A DNA stretch of 34,352 bases from a bacterium (GTDB lineage Bacteria > Bacteroidota > Bacteroidia > Bacteroidales > Muribaculaceae), in the NCBI GenBank assembly GCA_004563195.1, contig SFTJ01000028.1, forward strand, positions 1 through 34,352, written 5' to 3'. Shown here in pieces: positions 15,167 to 24,103 of the stretch. The notes under the pieces were generated by a model, which worked only from the letters and a program-made list of their open reading frames with translations, had not been told where the DNA came from and made no database searches. The translations under genes and the position numbers were made by a program. Within the stretch, counting starts at the first letter, position 1. Each line of letters opens with the position of its first letter.

Positions 15167-16223
15167 ATGGATAATTGTAATAATCTTATTTCAAGGCGAT
15201 TTTTTGATGACATAAGTTCGATTATTACTACCGGACAGCATCAAGCATACGCTGCTGCCGGTCAAGCAGCAATTGCAACTTATTGGAACATTGGACGACG
15301 CATTGTTGAAGAAGAACAGCAAGGAGAAGTTCGAGCTAAATATGGCTCAAAATTAATTTCCGAACTTGCTCAACGCCTTTCTACAAATTTATGGAAACAA
15401 TTACAATAAACGTAATCTACAGCACTACCGCAAATTCTATCTTTTATTCCCCGATTTTGAAAAAGTGTACGAGTTCGTACACAATTTGACGTGGACACAC
15501 ATCCGTCGGCTTCTTTCTGTCACCAACGAAGTTGCACGAAAGTGGTATCTCGAAAATGCCTCGAGAGACATGTGGAGTACGACCACCCTTGACCGCAATA
15601 TTTCATCTCAATACTTTGAGCGTCGTCTTGCTGCACAGCGAGAAAACCCCAATGCAGCGTTGGCGAAAGCCGTTGCACCATTCAACGATAAGGATCCTTT
15701 GGAATATATTAAAAATCCTATGGTTGCTGAGTTTATGGGATTCAAACGTGATGAGAAGTATAGCGAAACCCAACTCGAACAGGCTCTAATTGATAACCTC
15801 GAGAAATTCATTATGGAATTAGGTCGCGGTTTCGCTTTCGTAGAACGACAGCAACATATTACGACTGAACTCAGCGACTATTATGTTGATCTCGTTTTTT
15901 ATAATTACAAGATGAAACGATTCGTCATATTTGAGCTTAAGACGCACCCAATGACACATCAAGATATTGGTCAGCTTGATATGTATGTGAGAATGTATGA
16001 TGATATCATTAAGGGCACAGATGACAATCCCACCATTGGAATTTTATTGTGTACGGATACTGATAAAACTGTTGCCCGATACTCTGTGCTTAATGGCAGT
16101 GAACAGCTATTTGCAACTAAATATATGACTTATCTTCCCACCGAAGAAGAATTGCGGCGTGAGATAGAACAGCAAAAAGCCAACTTTATGCTCAATAATA
16201 GTGAAAGCAAGGAGAATGTATGA
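15167..16223 (+). pseudogene. DUF1016/YhcG-type PD-(D/E)xK nuclease, split by a one-base frameshift
   Basis: The N-terminal part (15167-15409) reads to ...YGSKLISELAQRLSTN and then runs out of frame. The rest is in another frame (open 15366-16223), starting YGNNYNKRNLQHYRKFYLLFP. Removing one T from the TTT at 15388-15390 joins them into one continuous DUF1016 protein of about 350 aa with no missing residues. The N-terminal YhcG_N domain (TYWNIGRRIVEEEQ...) and the C-terminal nuclease domain are both recognisable. In the second part, VDLVFYN (D175) and FELKTH (E190, K192) give the PD-(D/E)xK triad. Family members are linked with mobile and defence loci. This is either a true frameshift mutation, so inactive, or an error in the sequence. 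Its stop overlaps the HNH start (ATGA), so it is first in a three-gene operon. Confidence 0.85.
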
Positions 16224-16984
16224 TGAATAAGTGGACTCGTGAAGAAACAATTGTTGCGTTTAATCTCTACTGCAAGATTCCATTTAAGAGCAGCAGTAAG
16301 ACGCACCCGCTGGTGGTGAGATATGCTCGCATCATCGGTCGTTCGCCGAGTGCACTAAACATGAAGATTGGCAATATCGGCCGACTTGACCCTGACTTAA
16401 AAAGCCAAGGAATAACAGGGCTTAAACATGGCGCGAAAGAGGAAGAAGCTGTATGGAAAGAATTCTATGGAAACCCTGAGCACCTTGCCTACGAAAGCGA
16501 ACGGCTCATTGCGCAATTTTTAAACAAACCCATTGAAGAAATAGCCGCGATTTCTACTCAGAATCTACCCCAAGGTGCTGAAAGGGAGACGGTTATTCGT
16601 CAACGTGTAAATCAGTCATTCTTCCGAGCCGCAGTGATGAATTCCTACAATTTCCGTTGCTGCATTTCAGGAGTGCAAAAATCTGAACTTGTAGAAGCCT
16701 GTCACATTGTGGATTGGGCTGAAGATAAAGCTAACCGAACTAATCCGAGAAATGGCTTGTGTTTAAATCCATTTTTCCATAAGGCTTACGACAAGTTGCT
16801 CATTTCGATAACTCCTGACTTTGAAATTGTGATTTCTGATAGCCTGATAGATAATACATATAGCGGTGACTTTCAGACATATTTGTCACAACTGAGTGGT
16901 ACTAAGATTCATCTACCCGATAAATTTTTGCCACAAAAAGATTTACTTGATATTCACCACCAAAAATATTTGGCTTCACGATGA
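16220..16984 (+). CDS. HNH endonuclease
   Basis: 254 aa. The N-terminal half (WTREETIVAFNLYCKIPF..., about 4-75) is a helical, probably DNA-binding region seen in a family of restriction-associated HNH proteins. The C-terminal HNH fold has CCISG, then ACHIVDWAED, NPRNGLCLNPFFHKAYD (about 148-200). The catalytic His is in CHIV, the Asn in NPRNG and the second His in FFHKAYD. It most likely cuts DNA with a divalent metal. Both ends overlap neighbours by ATGA, indicating tight translational coupling to the DUF1016 gene and the HpaII-like gene. ATG 16220 is chosen for that overlap; a second ATG follows at 16223. A+T-richer than the core genes, consistent with transfer. Confidence 0.88.
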   Translation: MMNKWTREETIVAFNLYCKIPFKSSSKTHPLVVRYARIIGRSPSALNMKIGNIGRLDPDLKSQGITGLKHGAKEEEAVWKEFYGNPEHLAYESERLIAQFLNKPIEEIAAISTQNLPQGAERETVIRQRVNQSFFRAAVMNSYNFRCCISGVQKSELVEACHIVDWAEDKANRTNPRNGLCLNPFFHKAYDKLLISITPDFEIVISDSLIDNTYSGDFQTYLSQLSGTKIHLPDKFLPQKDLLDIHHQKYLASR

Positions 16985-18069
16985 TTGAATATTTCAGAAG
17001 AATTTTGACCGATAGTAGAAATACCACCAAAGTTGGCGATATTTTTTACCCTTTTTATGTGGTGTTATATGATAAAAAATATATCTACCATGAAGATTTA
17101 CAGAGCATAGGAGTGATAATTTCTTCATTAGATGGTGAGGTGTTCTTGTGTGTGCCAGCCAATATTTTTTTGGAAGAGGTTGCTGCTCTTATAAAGATTT
17201 CTTCTAATTCTGACAATATTGTTTCAACCACATCCGCTGTTATAGAAAATTTGTTTTGCAACAGCGTGAGGGATACAAGCAAATTCAAAAGCTTTGTAAA
17301 GATATTTTGGTTGGATCATAGTGATAATCACATTGGTAGTACAGCCACATTGCTAAATGTCAGTGGCGATAATACTAATTTTATTTATAAAGTTGAGTTC
17401 CCGGAAGGTGTAAATGTGGATTGTGACACATTTAACGCTGATACTTATGATGGAGTGCCGAGTAAGATTTCTGCTCGATTGGCAAAAATTGAAGAACTTG
17501 GTGGCAGTGTTTCCTTTGATAGTATTCAATCATACTGCCTCACGCAAAATCTTCGAACTATTGATGACGCATTGCCTGTAATTCTTGCAAATGCGTTATT
17601 GCTAAAGTACACAAAAAGCATATCATCGTGGGCGCAAATAATTGAAGAATTAAACGCTCAAAATCCTTTAGGCTATCGCATATCTGCAAATAGCCCGGTT
17701 TACGAAGTTAAGATAGCACGCTTCTTGCAAGATGCTGCGATGGGCATGACTCCGGAAACGCCGTGGAGCGGTTTCTACGATGCCGATGGAGGACAAATAG
17801 TGGTTAAGAAAGATGGCGACATCGTTTGCTACCACATTTATGAGCTTAACCGCTTCCGTCAGTATTTGCTCAATGCCACTCGAATAGAGCAGCCTTCAAC
17901 AGGTGAAGACGAAAACAATCCTGGACATATTAGACTTGATTCCAAAACAGGCAAACCTAAGAAGCCATATCTATTTGGCTGGCTATATCAAGAAAACGGT
18001 AATTATTTCTTGAAAATAAATCTTCAAGTTAGATTTAAAGAAATTACAAACAAACGTAAGCGAAAATAG
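16981..18069 (+). CDS. HpaII-family type II restriction endonuclease (probable)
   Basis: 362 aa, close to the roughly 358 aa I recall for R.HpaII. TATLLNVSGDNTNFIYKVEF (121-140), ALPVILANALLLKY (197-210), MGMTPETPWSGFYDADGGQIVVKKDGDIVCYHIYELN (254-290) and YFLKINLQVRF (342-352) match my recollection of conserved blocks in the HpaII family (Pfam RE_HpaII). That identification is from memory, not from a search. HpaII itself cuts CCGG; the specificity here is unknown. A cytosine methyltransferase normally accompanies such an enzyme, and none is present in this window. The start ATG overlaps the HNH stop by ATGA. The basic end (NKRKRK) precedes a repeat-rich gap. The gene is A+T-rich compared with the flanking chromosomal genes. 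Confidence 0.72.
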   Translation: MIEYFRRILTDSRNTTKVGDIFYPFYVVLYDKKYIYHEDLQSIGVIISSLDGEVFLCVPANIFLEEVAALIKISSNSDNIVSTTSAVIENLFCNSVRDTSKFKSFVKIFWLDHSDNHIGSTATLLNVSGDNTNFIYKVEFPEGVNVDCDTFNADTYDGVPSKISARLAKIEELGGSVSFDSIQSYCLTQNLRTIDDALPVILANALLLKYTKSISSWAQIIEELNAQNPLGYRISANSPVYEVKIARFLQDAAMGMTPETPWSGFYDADGGQIVVKKDGDIVCYHIYELNRFRQYLLNATRIEQPSTGEDENNPGHIRLDSKTGKPKKPYLFGWLYQENGNYFLKINLQVRFKEITNKRKRK

Positions 18070-18102
18070 AGCAATTAAGATATACAGTAAAATTAATAAA
18101 GA

Positions 18103-18406
18103 TAAGATTTCAAATCAGCGTATCACTGACGAATATTTGAGATAAAAACATCTGTGTAATCTGCGTAATCTGTGTGAGATTATGAGGCTTCAAATCACGA
18201 ATCTGTGTGATAAAAACATCCGCGTAATCTGTGTTATCTGTGAGAGATAAAATCGCAGGCGAGTGCGTTTCTGTGTGAGATTATAAGATTTCAAATCAGC
18301 ATATCACTGACGAATCTGTGTGATAAAAACATCTACAAAATCTGCGTAATCTGTGTGAGATTAAATCGCAGGCGGGTGTGTTATCTGTGTGAGATTATGA
18401 GGCTTC
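18103..18406 (+). repeat. Cluster of CTGTG-type dispersed repeats, right flank of island
   Basis: Two long copies (about 18103-18182 and 18283-18362) share TTTCAAATCAGC, TATCACTGACGAAT, ATAAAAACATCT and AATCTGTGTGAGATTA. A shortened copy lies between them (about 18186-18250). AATCGCAGGCG-type units occur at about 18251 and 18364. The rest of the gap 18070-18502 has no gene. A reverse-oriented relative occurs at 14330-14361, on the other side of the nuclease genes. Confidence 0.85.
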
Positions 18407-18463
18407 GTTGCCATTTTTTGTGTTAAAATCACTATTTTGCATCTATTATTTCCTTAAAAATGT

Positions 18464-18471
18464 TAAATTTG
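18464..18471 (+). promoter_or_regulatory. Probable -7 box of the znuA promoter
   Basis: TAAATTTG fits TAnnTTTG, 41 nt before the ATG at 18512. TTGC at 18437-18440 is 23 bp upstream, slightly farther than usual. No clear Zur-like palindrome was recognised. Confidence 0.5.
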
Positions 18472-18511
18472 CACTAATTTATTATTTCCGACACTCATTA
18501 AAGTGCATAAT

Positions 18512-19435
18512 ATGAAGATTACAACACGTTTTTTATATAAATATTTAGCCTCTTTTGCCATAGTTTTGGCTGCTATTATGGCGCTTGTTGCCTGCACGAG
18601 CAAATCTACCGGTCGCCCCGTTATCACGGTCTCGATTCAGCCTCAAAAGTATTTGCTTGAGCACATCGTGGGGAAGCATTTCGAAGTTATTTGCCTCCTC
18701 TCGCAGGGCAGCAACCCCGAAACCTATGAGCCCAGCATGAATCATCTTATGAATCTCGAAAAAAGCAAGGCTTACTTCCTTATCGGCAACATCGGCTTCG
18801 AAATGGCTATCGTCGACAAGGCTAAAAAGAATAATCCCGACATCAAGATTTACGACAATAGCGCTAACATCGACATTATCTACGGTTCTCACTCGGGAAT
18901 AGCGCATTCGCACGAGGAGCATGCCGGACACAAACACGAAAGCGATCCGCACATCTGGACTTCGGCTGTGAATGCTCGAATCATTGCCACTAATATGTGC
19001 AATGCCGTGTGTGAACTCGACCCCGCTCACGCGCCTTACTACAAGAAGCGACTGGGCGAACTCTGCAAGCAAATAGATGCCCTCGATGCTCAACTCCGCG
19101 AGCAGCTCAAGCCCATCGAAGGCGATGCTTTCATAGTGTGGCACCCCTCGCTGAGCTATTTTGCCCGCGACTATGGCTTGAAGCAGATTACTATGGAATA
19201 CGAAGGCAAGGAGATTCCCGCCAAATACCTCAAAACCGAAATCGATAGCGCCAAGGCTTGCAATGCTCGCATTTTCTTCTTCCAGAAGGAATTCGACAGC
19301 CGCCAGGCTGAATCTATCAACCAAGAACTTGGCACCAAGATGGTGACCATCAATCCCATGAACTATAATTGGGACACCGAATTAAAGCACATAGCCGATG
19401 CACTTACCTCAGAAGAAAATAATAGAGCTGAATAA
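18512..19435 (+). CDS. znuA: Zinc/manganese ABC transporter substrate-binding lipoprotein (ZnuA/TroA family)
   Basis: ATG at 18512 is preferred over GTG 18503, giving 307 aa. The N-terminal hydrophobic stretch ends in the lipobox LVAC with Cys28, so it should be a lipoprotein facing the periplasm. The cluster A-I fold is seen from VSIQPQKYLLEHIVG. A His-rich loop (HSHEEHAGHKHESDPHIW, about 130-147) contains DPHIW, the usual metal-ligand His, and WHPSLSYFARDYGL carries a further His ligand. The first ligand position reads QPQ rather than the HP seen in proteobacterial ZnuA; similar wording is familiar from Bacteroidetes homologues. It binds Zn or Mn for import by the ATPase encoded next. The last 38 nt overlap that ATPase gene. 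Confidence 0.9.
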   Translation: MKITTRFLYKYLASFAIVLAAIMALVACTSKSTGRPVITVSIQPQKYLLEHIVGKHFEVICLLSQGSNPETYEPSMNHLMNLEKSKAYFLIGNIGFEMAIVDKAKKNNPDIKIYDNSANIDIIYGSHSGIAHSHEEHAGHKHESDPHIWTSAVNARIIATNMCNAVCELDPAHAPYYKKRLGELCKQIDALDAQLREQLKPIEGDAFIVWHPSLSYFARDYGLKQITMEYEGKEIPAKYLKTEIDSAKACNARIFFFQKEFDSRQAESINQELGTKMVTINPMNYNWDTELKHIADALTSEENNRAE

Positions 19436-20099
19436 CGTAGGCATCACCTACAGCAACGGGCGTTCGCCGTTCTCGGGCATCGATTTTGCTGTGGATGAAG
19501 GCGATTTTGTGGCTGTTACCGGACCTAACGGCGGCGGCAAAACCACCCTTTTGCGTCTAATTCTCAAGCTTTTGCAACCCACATCGGGCAAGGTAACTTA
19601 TCGCCGCGCGGGCAAGGAGGTGAAGCAACTGAACATAGGTTATCTGCCGCAGAAAAATGCCATCGACAGCAGTTTTCCCATCACCGTGGAGGAGGTGGTG
19701 GCGTCGGGCTTGAAATCCACTTCGAAACTCTTTCATCGCCTCAACCAGGAGGAAAAGAATGCCATAGTGTCCACGCTCGAACTCGTGGGCCTCACCGACC
19801 TTCGCAATGCGAGCATAGGGCAAATATCAGGCGGTCAGCTGCAACGCGCTCTCTTGGGCAGAGCCATCATAAGCCGCCCCGACGTGCTTGTGCTCGACGA
19901 ACCTCTCTCCTATGTCGACAAGAGTTTTGAGGCGCGTCTCTACCAAATCATCGCCGACCTGGCAAAGCACACCACCATTATTCTCGTGTCGCACGATATA
20001 TCGGTAATTTCGCAGATGGCTAACCGCCACATCATCATCGATGGCTCGGTGCATGAGTGCAAAGCCGCTCATCACTTTGTGCGCTCCGACTGCCGATAA
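19398..20099 (+). CDS. znuC: Metal ABC transporter ATP-binding protein (ZnuC family)
   Basis: 233 aa. Walker A GPNGGGKTT (about 42-50), Q-loop in GYLPQKNA, signature SGGQLQR (about 143-149), Walker B VLVLDEP (about 164-170) and the H-loop in LVSHD are all present. It is the cytosolic ATPase that powers metal import with the ZnuA-type protein. Its start lies inside znuA (38-nt overlap), and no later Met exists in the first 90 residues, so the overlap looks real. The expected membrane permease (ZnuB) does not follow. The next gene is convergent and overlaps the ATPase 3' end by 28 nt, so the permease must be elsewhere or supplied in trans. Confidence 0.92.
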   Translation: MHLPQKKIIELNNVGITYSNGRSPFSGIDFAVDEGDFVAVTGPNGGGKTTLLRLILKLLQPTSGKVTYRRAGKEVKQLNIGYLPQKNAIDSSFPITVEEVVASGLKSTSKLFHRLNQEEKNAIVSTLELVGLTDLRNASIGQISGGQLQRALLGRAIISRPDVLVLDEPLSYVDKSFEARLYQIIADLAKHTTIILVSHDISVISQMANRHIIIDGSVHECKAAHHFVRSDCR

Positions 20100-21154
20100 A
20101 TTTTCAATTTTGATAATAATCTTTTTGAATCGAACTTGGCTAAGGGTTTGATTAGTTCCGATTGTGCCGTAAACTTTGGGAAAAGGCGTATCATCACCGG
20201 AATAACCACCATCTCTGCCGCCACTACGCAAGCGAAAATAGCCCAATCGTTAGCGGCTGCACTCGGCATGTGCTGCGTGATGGTGGTAGCTTCCAATATG
20301 TGACGCATGAGTTTTATAAGCATTATGTGTGTGCCCAGCACCACTATCGAGTAGCGGCCTATATAGGTGATTACGGGCACTCGCGGCATGTTTTTGCTAA
20401 ACCAGAAAAATGCCAATACTGCCATAAACGGGAAAATATAGAGTTTGTAGAACGGCGGCTCATTTTGAACCAACAGATTGATTTTTCTCGCAAAAAAGTA
20501 GAGAATCACCATCACCGGCACTATCACAAGCAGTCCCCAGCGGTCGTAACGCACATTCTTGGGCAACGCGCCCAACTTCTTAACCTCATTGCCAAGCACA
20601 AAAAACGGCATGGCTATGAACACGGTATCGAGGAATGCGGGATTGCAGAATATGGGTCGCTTGCGGAAATATAGCGCCACAAATGCCAGCAACACTATCA
20701 ACGCATAGCGGCCGCTACGCTTGGGACACATCTTCAGCAGAAGATAATACACCATATTCACCTCAAAAAGGCTTATCAAAAACCACAATGGGGTGTTGTA
20801 GTGATAATATCGCGTGCAAAAGGGGTCGAGAAAACTCTTCCAAGTCCAGTCGCCCATCCATCTCACATCAAATGCATACCACGCCACACAATGCACCACG
20901 CATGTGAGCAGCATAAAGAATATGTAGGGCACTATGATGTTATTGAATTTGCGTCGGGCAAAGTCGAGATAACCGTCGTACTGCTTGAAAAACACGCCCG
21001 AGAGGAAATAATAGAGCGGAATGCGAAACGACTGCAGCATCAGGTCCACGCGATGCGGATAGATGGAGTTATTGATATGAAATGCCACGATAAACAATAT
21101 GCACATCCCTTTCATGAAGTCGACATACACCAATCGTTGCTTTCCGGTTTCCAT
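20072..21154 (-). CDS. Acyltransferase family 3 membrane protein
   Basis: 360 aa, about ten membrane segments. The N-terminus RLVYVDFMKGMCILFIVAFHINNS is the hallmark of the acyltransferase_3 family, with the conserved His in AFH. RIPLYYFLSGVFFK and NTPLWFLISLFEVN follow as usual. These inner-membrane enzymes transfer acetyl, succinyl or similar groups to surface glycans; the substrate here is not evident. It starts 39 nt after the stop of lptD on the same strand and may be co-transcribed, so a role in envelope glycan or lipopolysaccharide decoration is plausible by context only. Its 3' end overlaps the znuC gene by 28 nt in convergent orientation. Confidence 0.88.
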   Translation of the reverse strand: METGKQRLVYVDFMKGMCILFIVAFHINNSIYPHRVDLMLQSFRIPLYYFLSGVFFKQYDGYLDFARRKFNNIIVPYIFFMLLTCVVHCVAWYAFDVRWMGDWTWKSFLDPFCTRYYHYNTPLWFLISLFEVNMVYYLLLKMCPKRSGRYALIVLLAFVALYFRKRPIFCNPAFLDTVFIAMPFFVLGNEVKKLGALPKNVRYDRWGLLVIVPVMVILYFFARKINLLVQNEPPFYKLYIFPFMAVLAFFWFSKNMPRVPVITYIGRYSIVVLGTHIMLIKLMRHILEATTITQHMPSAAANDWAIFACVVAAEMVVIPVMIRLFPKFTAQSELIKPLAKFDSKRLLSKLKIYRQSERTK

Positions 21155-21193
21155 ATTTTCGAGATTTTTTGTTATTCCAAAGAGTGGCGGGCA

Positions 21194-24079
21194 TCAATAC
21201 CACGAAATACCGTTGTTGTAACTGCTTCGCTTATCGTACTTCAAGTCGCTGAGCATCGACGACTTGACGGCGATGTGGAAGGTGTAGCTCTTATACGGCC
21301 CCACGGGGATGAAACTACCGCTCATAGTGAAGCAGTGCAAGTCGCGCGACACCGAGCAGTTCATATACGCCAATTTCTTGGTGTCGAAGTTGTAGCTCGT
21401 AGAGAAGTTGAACGACCAGTTCTTGGTGGGCTTGATATTTCCCGAGAAACTCAAGTTCTGCGTAAATCGCCCTTTATAGTCCATCTTGTCGTAGTCAAAT
21501 GCTCCATAGCCGTAACTTATCGAGTAGTTAATTGAGAGGCTCCACGGGCACTCCCATTTGGCATAGCCATCGGGATTGAGTTGGAAATTATCCTGATGCC
21601 CTTTTTCCTTGCCGTCGTCGAAGGAATTATCGTCGTTGCCGTTGTTGAGCGTATTGCGATATGCGGCATTACTGTCGTCTTTGTCCGATTTCTTATCCTT
21701 GCCGTCCTTGTTGCGTTTGAAGGTGTTGTTGTTGATGGTATATGAGAACGATGTTCCCGTGCTTGAGAGTTTGGCAAAGCCCTTGCCTGCCTGCAAGCGA
21801 GTGCGGTCGACACGAACCGGCATACCCGACGAATTGAGGGCATAGGTGTAAGGATCCCAAGTAGCCGATAGGTTGAGATTGAAGCTCTTGGTTAAGCGCA
21901 GCAGCAAACTGGTGTTGATATTACTCCATTTCAGCGAGTCGGCTGCGAAGTTATACGATTGACTTATCGAGAGGTTCTCGATAAGCGAAATTTTCTTCTC
22001 GCCTATACTGTCGTTGTCGCTCTTCACTTTCATTTCCAAATTGTTATTGAGCGTGAAGCTCATTGTCCCCGATTTGCCCGTACCCGGCGAACCGAATAGT
22101 CCGTGCTGGAAGTAGCTGTATTTGCGCTCCATCATCTCGCCGTTGGCTCCGGGATACTGATAGGTGCCATAGTAGCCCCACATCTTATCGCCAAAGTCGG
22201 GCGAACCCGATAGCGACACCGTGGGCGTGAGCACGTGGCGTATCATCTTCACCTTGTCGCCCAAAAATTTCATCGGCTTATAGAAACCGTAAAGCTTGGT
22301 ATCGAGCGACACGGCTGCCGAGAAGTCGAACACATTATAGAAGTTATACGATGTGTCGCGCACTTCGGCACTGAGATTGGGGTCCCATTGCCTGCGTATC
22401 TTGCTCGTATACATGCGGTCGGTCATCTGTATGCTGGGCGTTACATTGATGTATTTCAGCACGTTAAAGGTGGCCGACACAGGCACGCTGTGCTTCATAC
22501 CATTGCGCCAGTCGCGTATCAAACTCTTTTTGAAGAACTGATTCTGCGGCGAGGTAAGCGAATTTTGGAATATACCCGAATATGATACCTTTATCTTTTC
22601 ATACCAACGCTCGGCGCCAACTGCTCGCTTGCGCTTGAATGGCGCTATCTGCGACATGGTCACCGTAAGGTTGGGGAACGACACGGTGAGTGTGGAGTCG
22701 CTGGTGCGTTGCGACACGTTGGCTGTGGCTGAGAAACTCCATTTCGAGTTCGGCACTCGATATGTGAGGTTGATGGTACTGCTCTTGGTGTTCTCGGTGA
22801 AATCGCTGCTATAGATGCTCTGTTGCTCGGCGCGCGAATAACCGCTGGTGGCAAAGTTTACGCTTGCCGAGAAATTCATATTCGGATTGGCTTTGGCATC
22901 TTGCGAGTGAGTCCACGATACTCTGAAGTTCTTTTGCTTCACATAGTCGGGCGAACCTTTATCGCCGCTCACATTCTCTATATAACTCACATTGAAGCCG
23001 CCGTTGAAGCGATAGCGCTTGGTGTAGTTCGATTGGGCATTGAGTCCCCACGAGCCTTTGGTGTAGATTTGTCCTGTTAATGCCAAGTCGATATTATCGT
23101 TAAGCGCCAGGTAGTAACCGCCATCGCGCAGATAGAAGCCATAGTTGTAGTCTTCGCCGAAGGTGGGCACTATGATACCCGACGAATACGACGATGTGAA
23201 TGGGAAATAGCCGAATGGCACGGCTACGGGCAACGGCACGCCTTCGAGCACCATATATGCCGGTCCGGTAACGATGTTTTTCTTTGGTTTTACCTTACCT
23301 TTAGTGATGAGCATATAGAAGTGCGGTTCGTCGTGGTCGTCGCAAGTGGTGTATTTGCCGTTTTGAATGAAATATTCATCCTTATTCATCATCTTGGTGA
23401 TGCCGCCGGTGAGGTAACCTTCGCCTTGCTCGGTGATGACGTCTCTTATCAAGCCCTTTTCGCTCTTGAAGTTGTAGCGCATGGTCTTGGAGGTGTAGGT
23501 GCCGCTCTTGTCTTTAAACACGGGATTGCCTTGCAGCTCGCCCACGCTGTCGGGCACGCCCACGGCAAATACCTCGTTTTTGCCCATTTCCATCTCTATT
23601 TGATTGGCTGTGAGGTCGATGTCGCCATATTTCACTTCGCTCGAACCGTACATATATGCGTTGTTCTTCCCCTCTATTACGAGCGAATCCTTGGCGGTAA
23701 AGTCCACCACATTGTCGAGGTCGACAAAGTCGGTAATAAATCGCGATTTCTTGGGTTTTGCCGGAGTTTTCAGGCTGTCGGCTACGGTCACTGCTGCCGT
23801 GTCGGCGGCTAAAGCAGCACTGTCGGCTGCTTGCTCGGCGAGTTTTGAGTGTTTTGCCGATGTATTTCGCTTCTCATCGGTGTATCGTCGCACCGGCAGC
23901 ACGGCATTGGTGCCTATCATCTCATTGAGGTCGATGCTGTCGGGCTTCACTTGCGACAATGTCGAATCGGGCACAACGGCCATATTCCCATCTATAGCCC
24001 GAGCCGGTCGGCTTGAGCATATCGATAGAAACATCGCCATCAGCACTATTGCGAATATATATTTTTTACTTAGTATCAA
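21194..24079 (-). CDS. lptD: LPS-assembly outer-membrane protein LptD-like
   Basis: 961 aa. The start appears to be TTG at 24079: an in-frame stop lies three codons upstream, and the first ATG (about 24040) would cut off the basic start of the signal peptide (ILSKKYIFAIVLMAMFLSICSS). After the signal peptide comes an Ala/Asp/Ser-rich spacer (about 60-115). Next is an OstA/LptA-like beta-jellyroll (about 125-260, KDSLVIEGKNNAYMYGSSEVKYGDIDL), then a large C-terminal beta-barrel rich in aromatic strands, ending in W-Y. LptD inserts lipopolysaccharide into the outer leaflet with LptE. This form matches the long Bacteroidetes proteins annotated as putative LPS assembly protein LptD. No classic disulfide Cys pattern was verified. 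Confidence 0.9.
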   Translation of the reverse strand: MILSKKYIFAIVLMAMFLSICSSRPARAIDGNMAVVPDSTLSQVKPDSIDLNEMIGTNAVLPVRRYTDEKRNTSAKHSKLAEQAADSAALAADTAAVTVADSLKTPAKPKKSRFITDFVDLDNVVDFTAKDSLVIEGKNNAYMYGSSEVKYGDIDLTANQIEMEMGKNEVFAVGVPDSVGELQGNPVFKDKSGTYTSKTMRYNFKSEKGLIRDVITEQGEGYLTGGITKMMNKDEYFIQNGKYTTCDDHDEPHFYMLITKGKVKPKKNIVTGPAYMVLEGVPLPVAVPFGYFPFTSSYSSGIIVPTFGEDYNYGFYLRDGGYYLALNDNIDLALTGQIYTKGSWGLNAQSNYTKRYRFNGGFNVSYIENVSGDKGSPDYVKQKNFRVSWTHSQDAKANPNMNFSASVNFATSGYSRAEQQSIYSSDFTENTKSSTINLTYRVPNSKWSFSATANVSQRTSDSTLTVSFPNLTVTMSQIAPFKRKRAVGAERWYEKIKVSYSGIFQNSLTSPQNQFFKKSLIRDWRNGMKHSVPVSATFNVLKYINVTPSIQMTDRMYTSKIRRQWDPNLSAEVRDTSYNFYNVFDFSAAVSLDTKLYGFYKPMKFLGDKVKMIRHVLTPTVSLSGSPDFGDKMWGYYGTYQYPGANGEMMERKYSYFQHGLFGSPGTGKSGTMSFTLNNNLEMKVKSDNDSIGEKKISLIENLSISQSYNFAADSLKWSNINTSLLLRLTKSFNLNLSATWDPYTYALNSSGMPVRVDRTRLQAGKGFAKLSSTGTSFSYTINNNTFKRNKDGKDKKSDKDDSNAAYRNTLNNGNDDNSFDDGKEKGHQDNFQLNPDGYAKWECPWSLSINYSISYGYGAFDYDKMDYKGRFTQNLSFSGNIKPTKNWSFNFSTSYNFDTKKLAYMNCSVSRDLHCFTMSGSFIPVGPYKSYTFHIAVKSSMLSDLKYDKRSSYNNGISWY

Positions 24080-24103
24080 TTCCTAATTATCAAAAATCGG
24101 ACA

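Noticed and set aside
15381..15395. Programmed ribosomal frameshift in the DUF1016 gene
   Set aside because: No X_XXY_YYZ-type slippery site, stimulatory hairpin or SD-like element was seen. A plain one-base insertion or sequence error is simpler.
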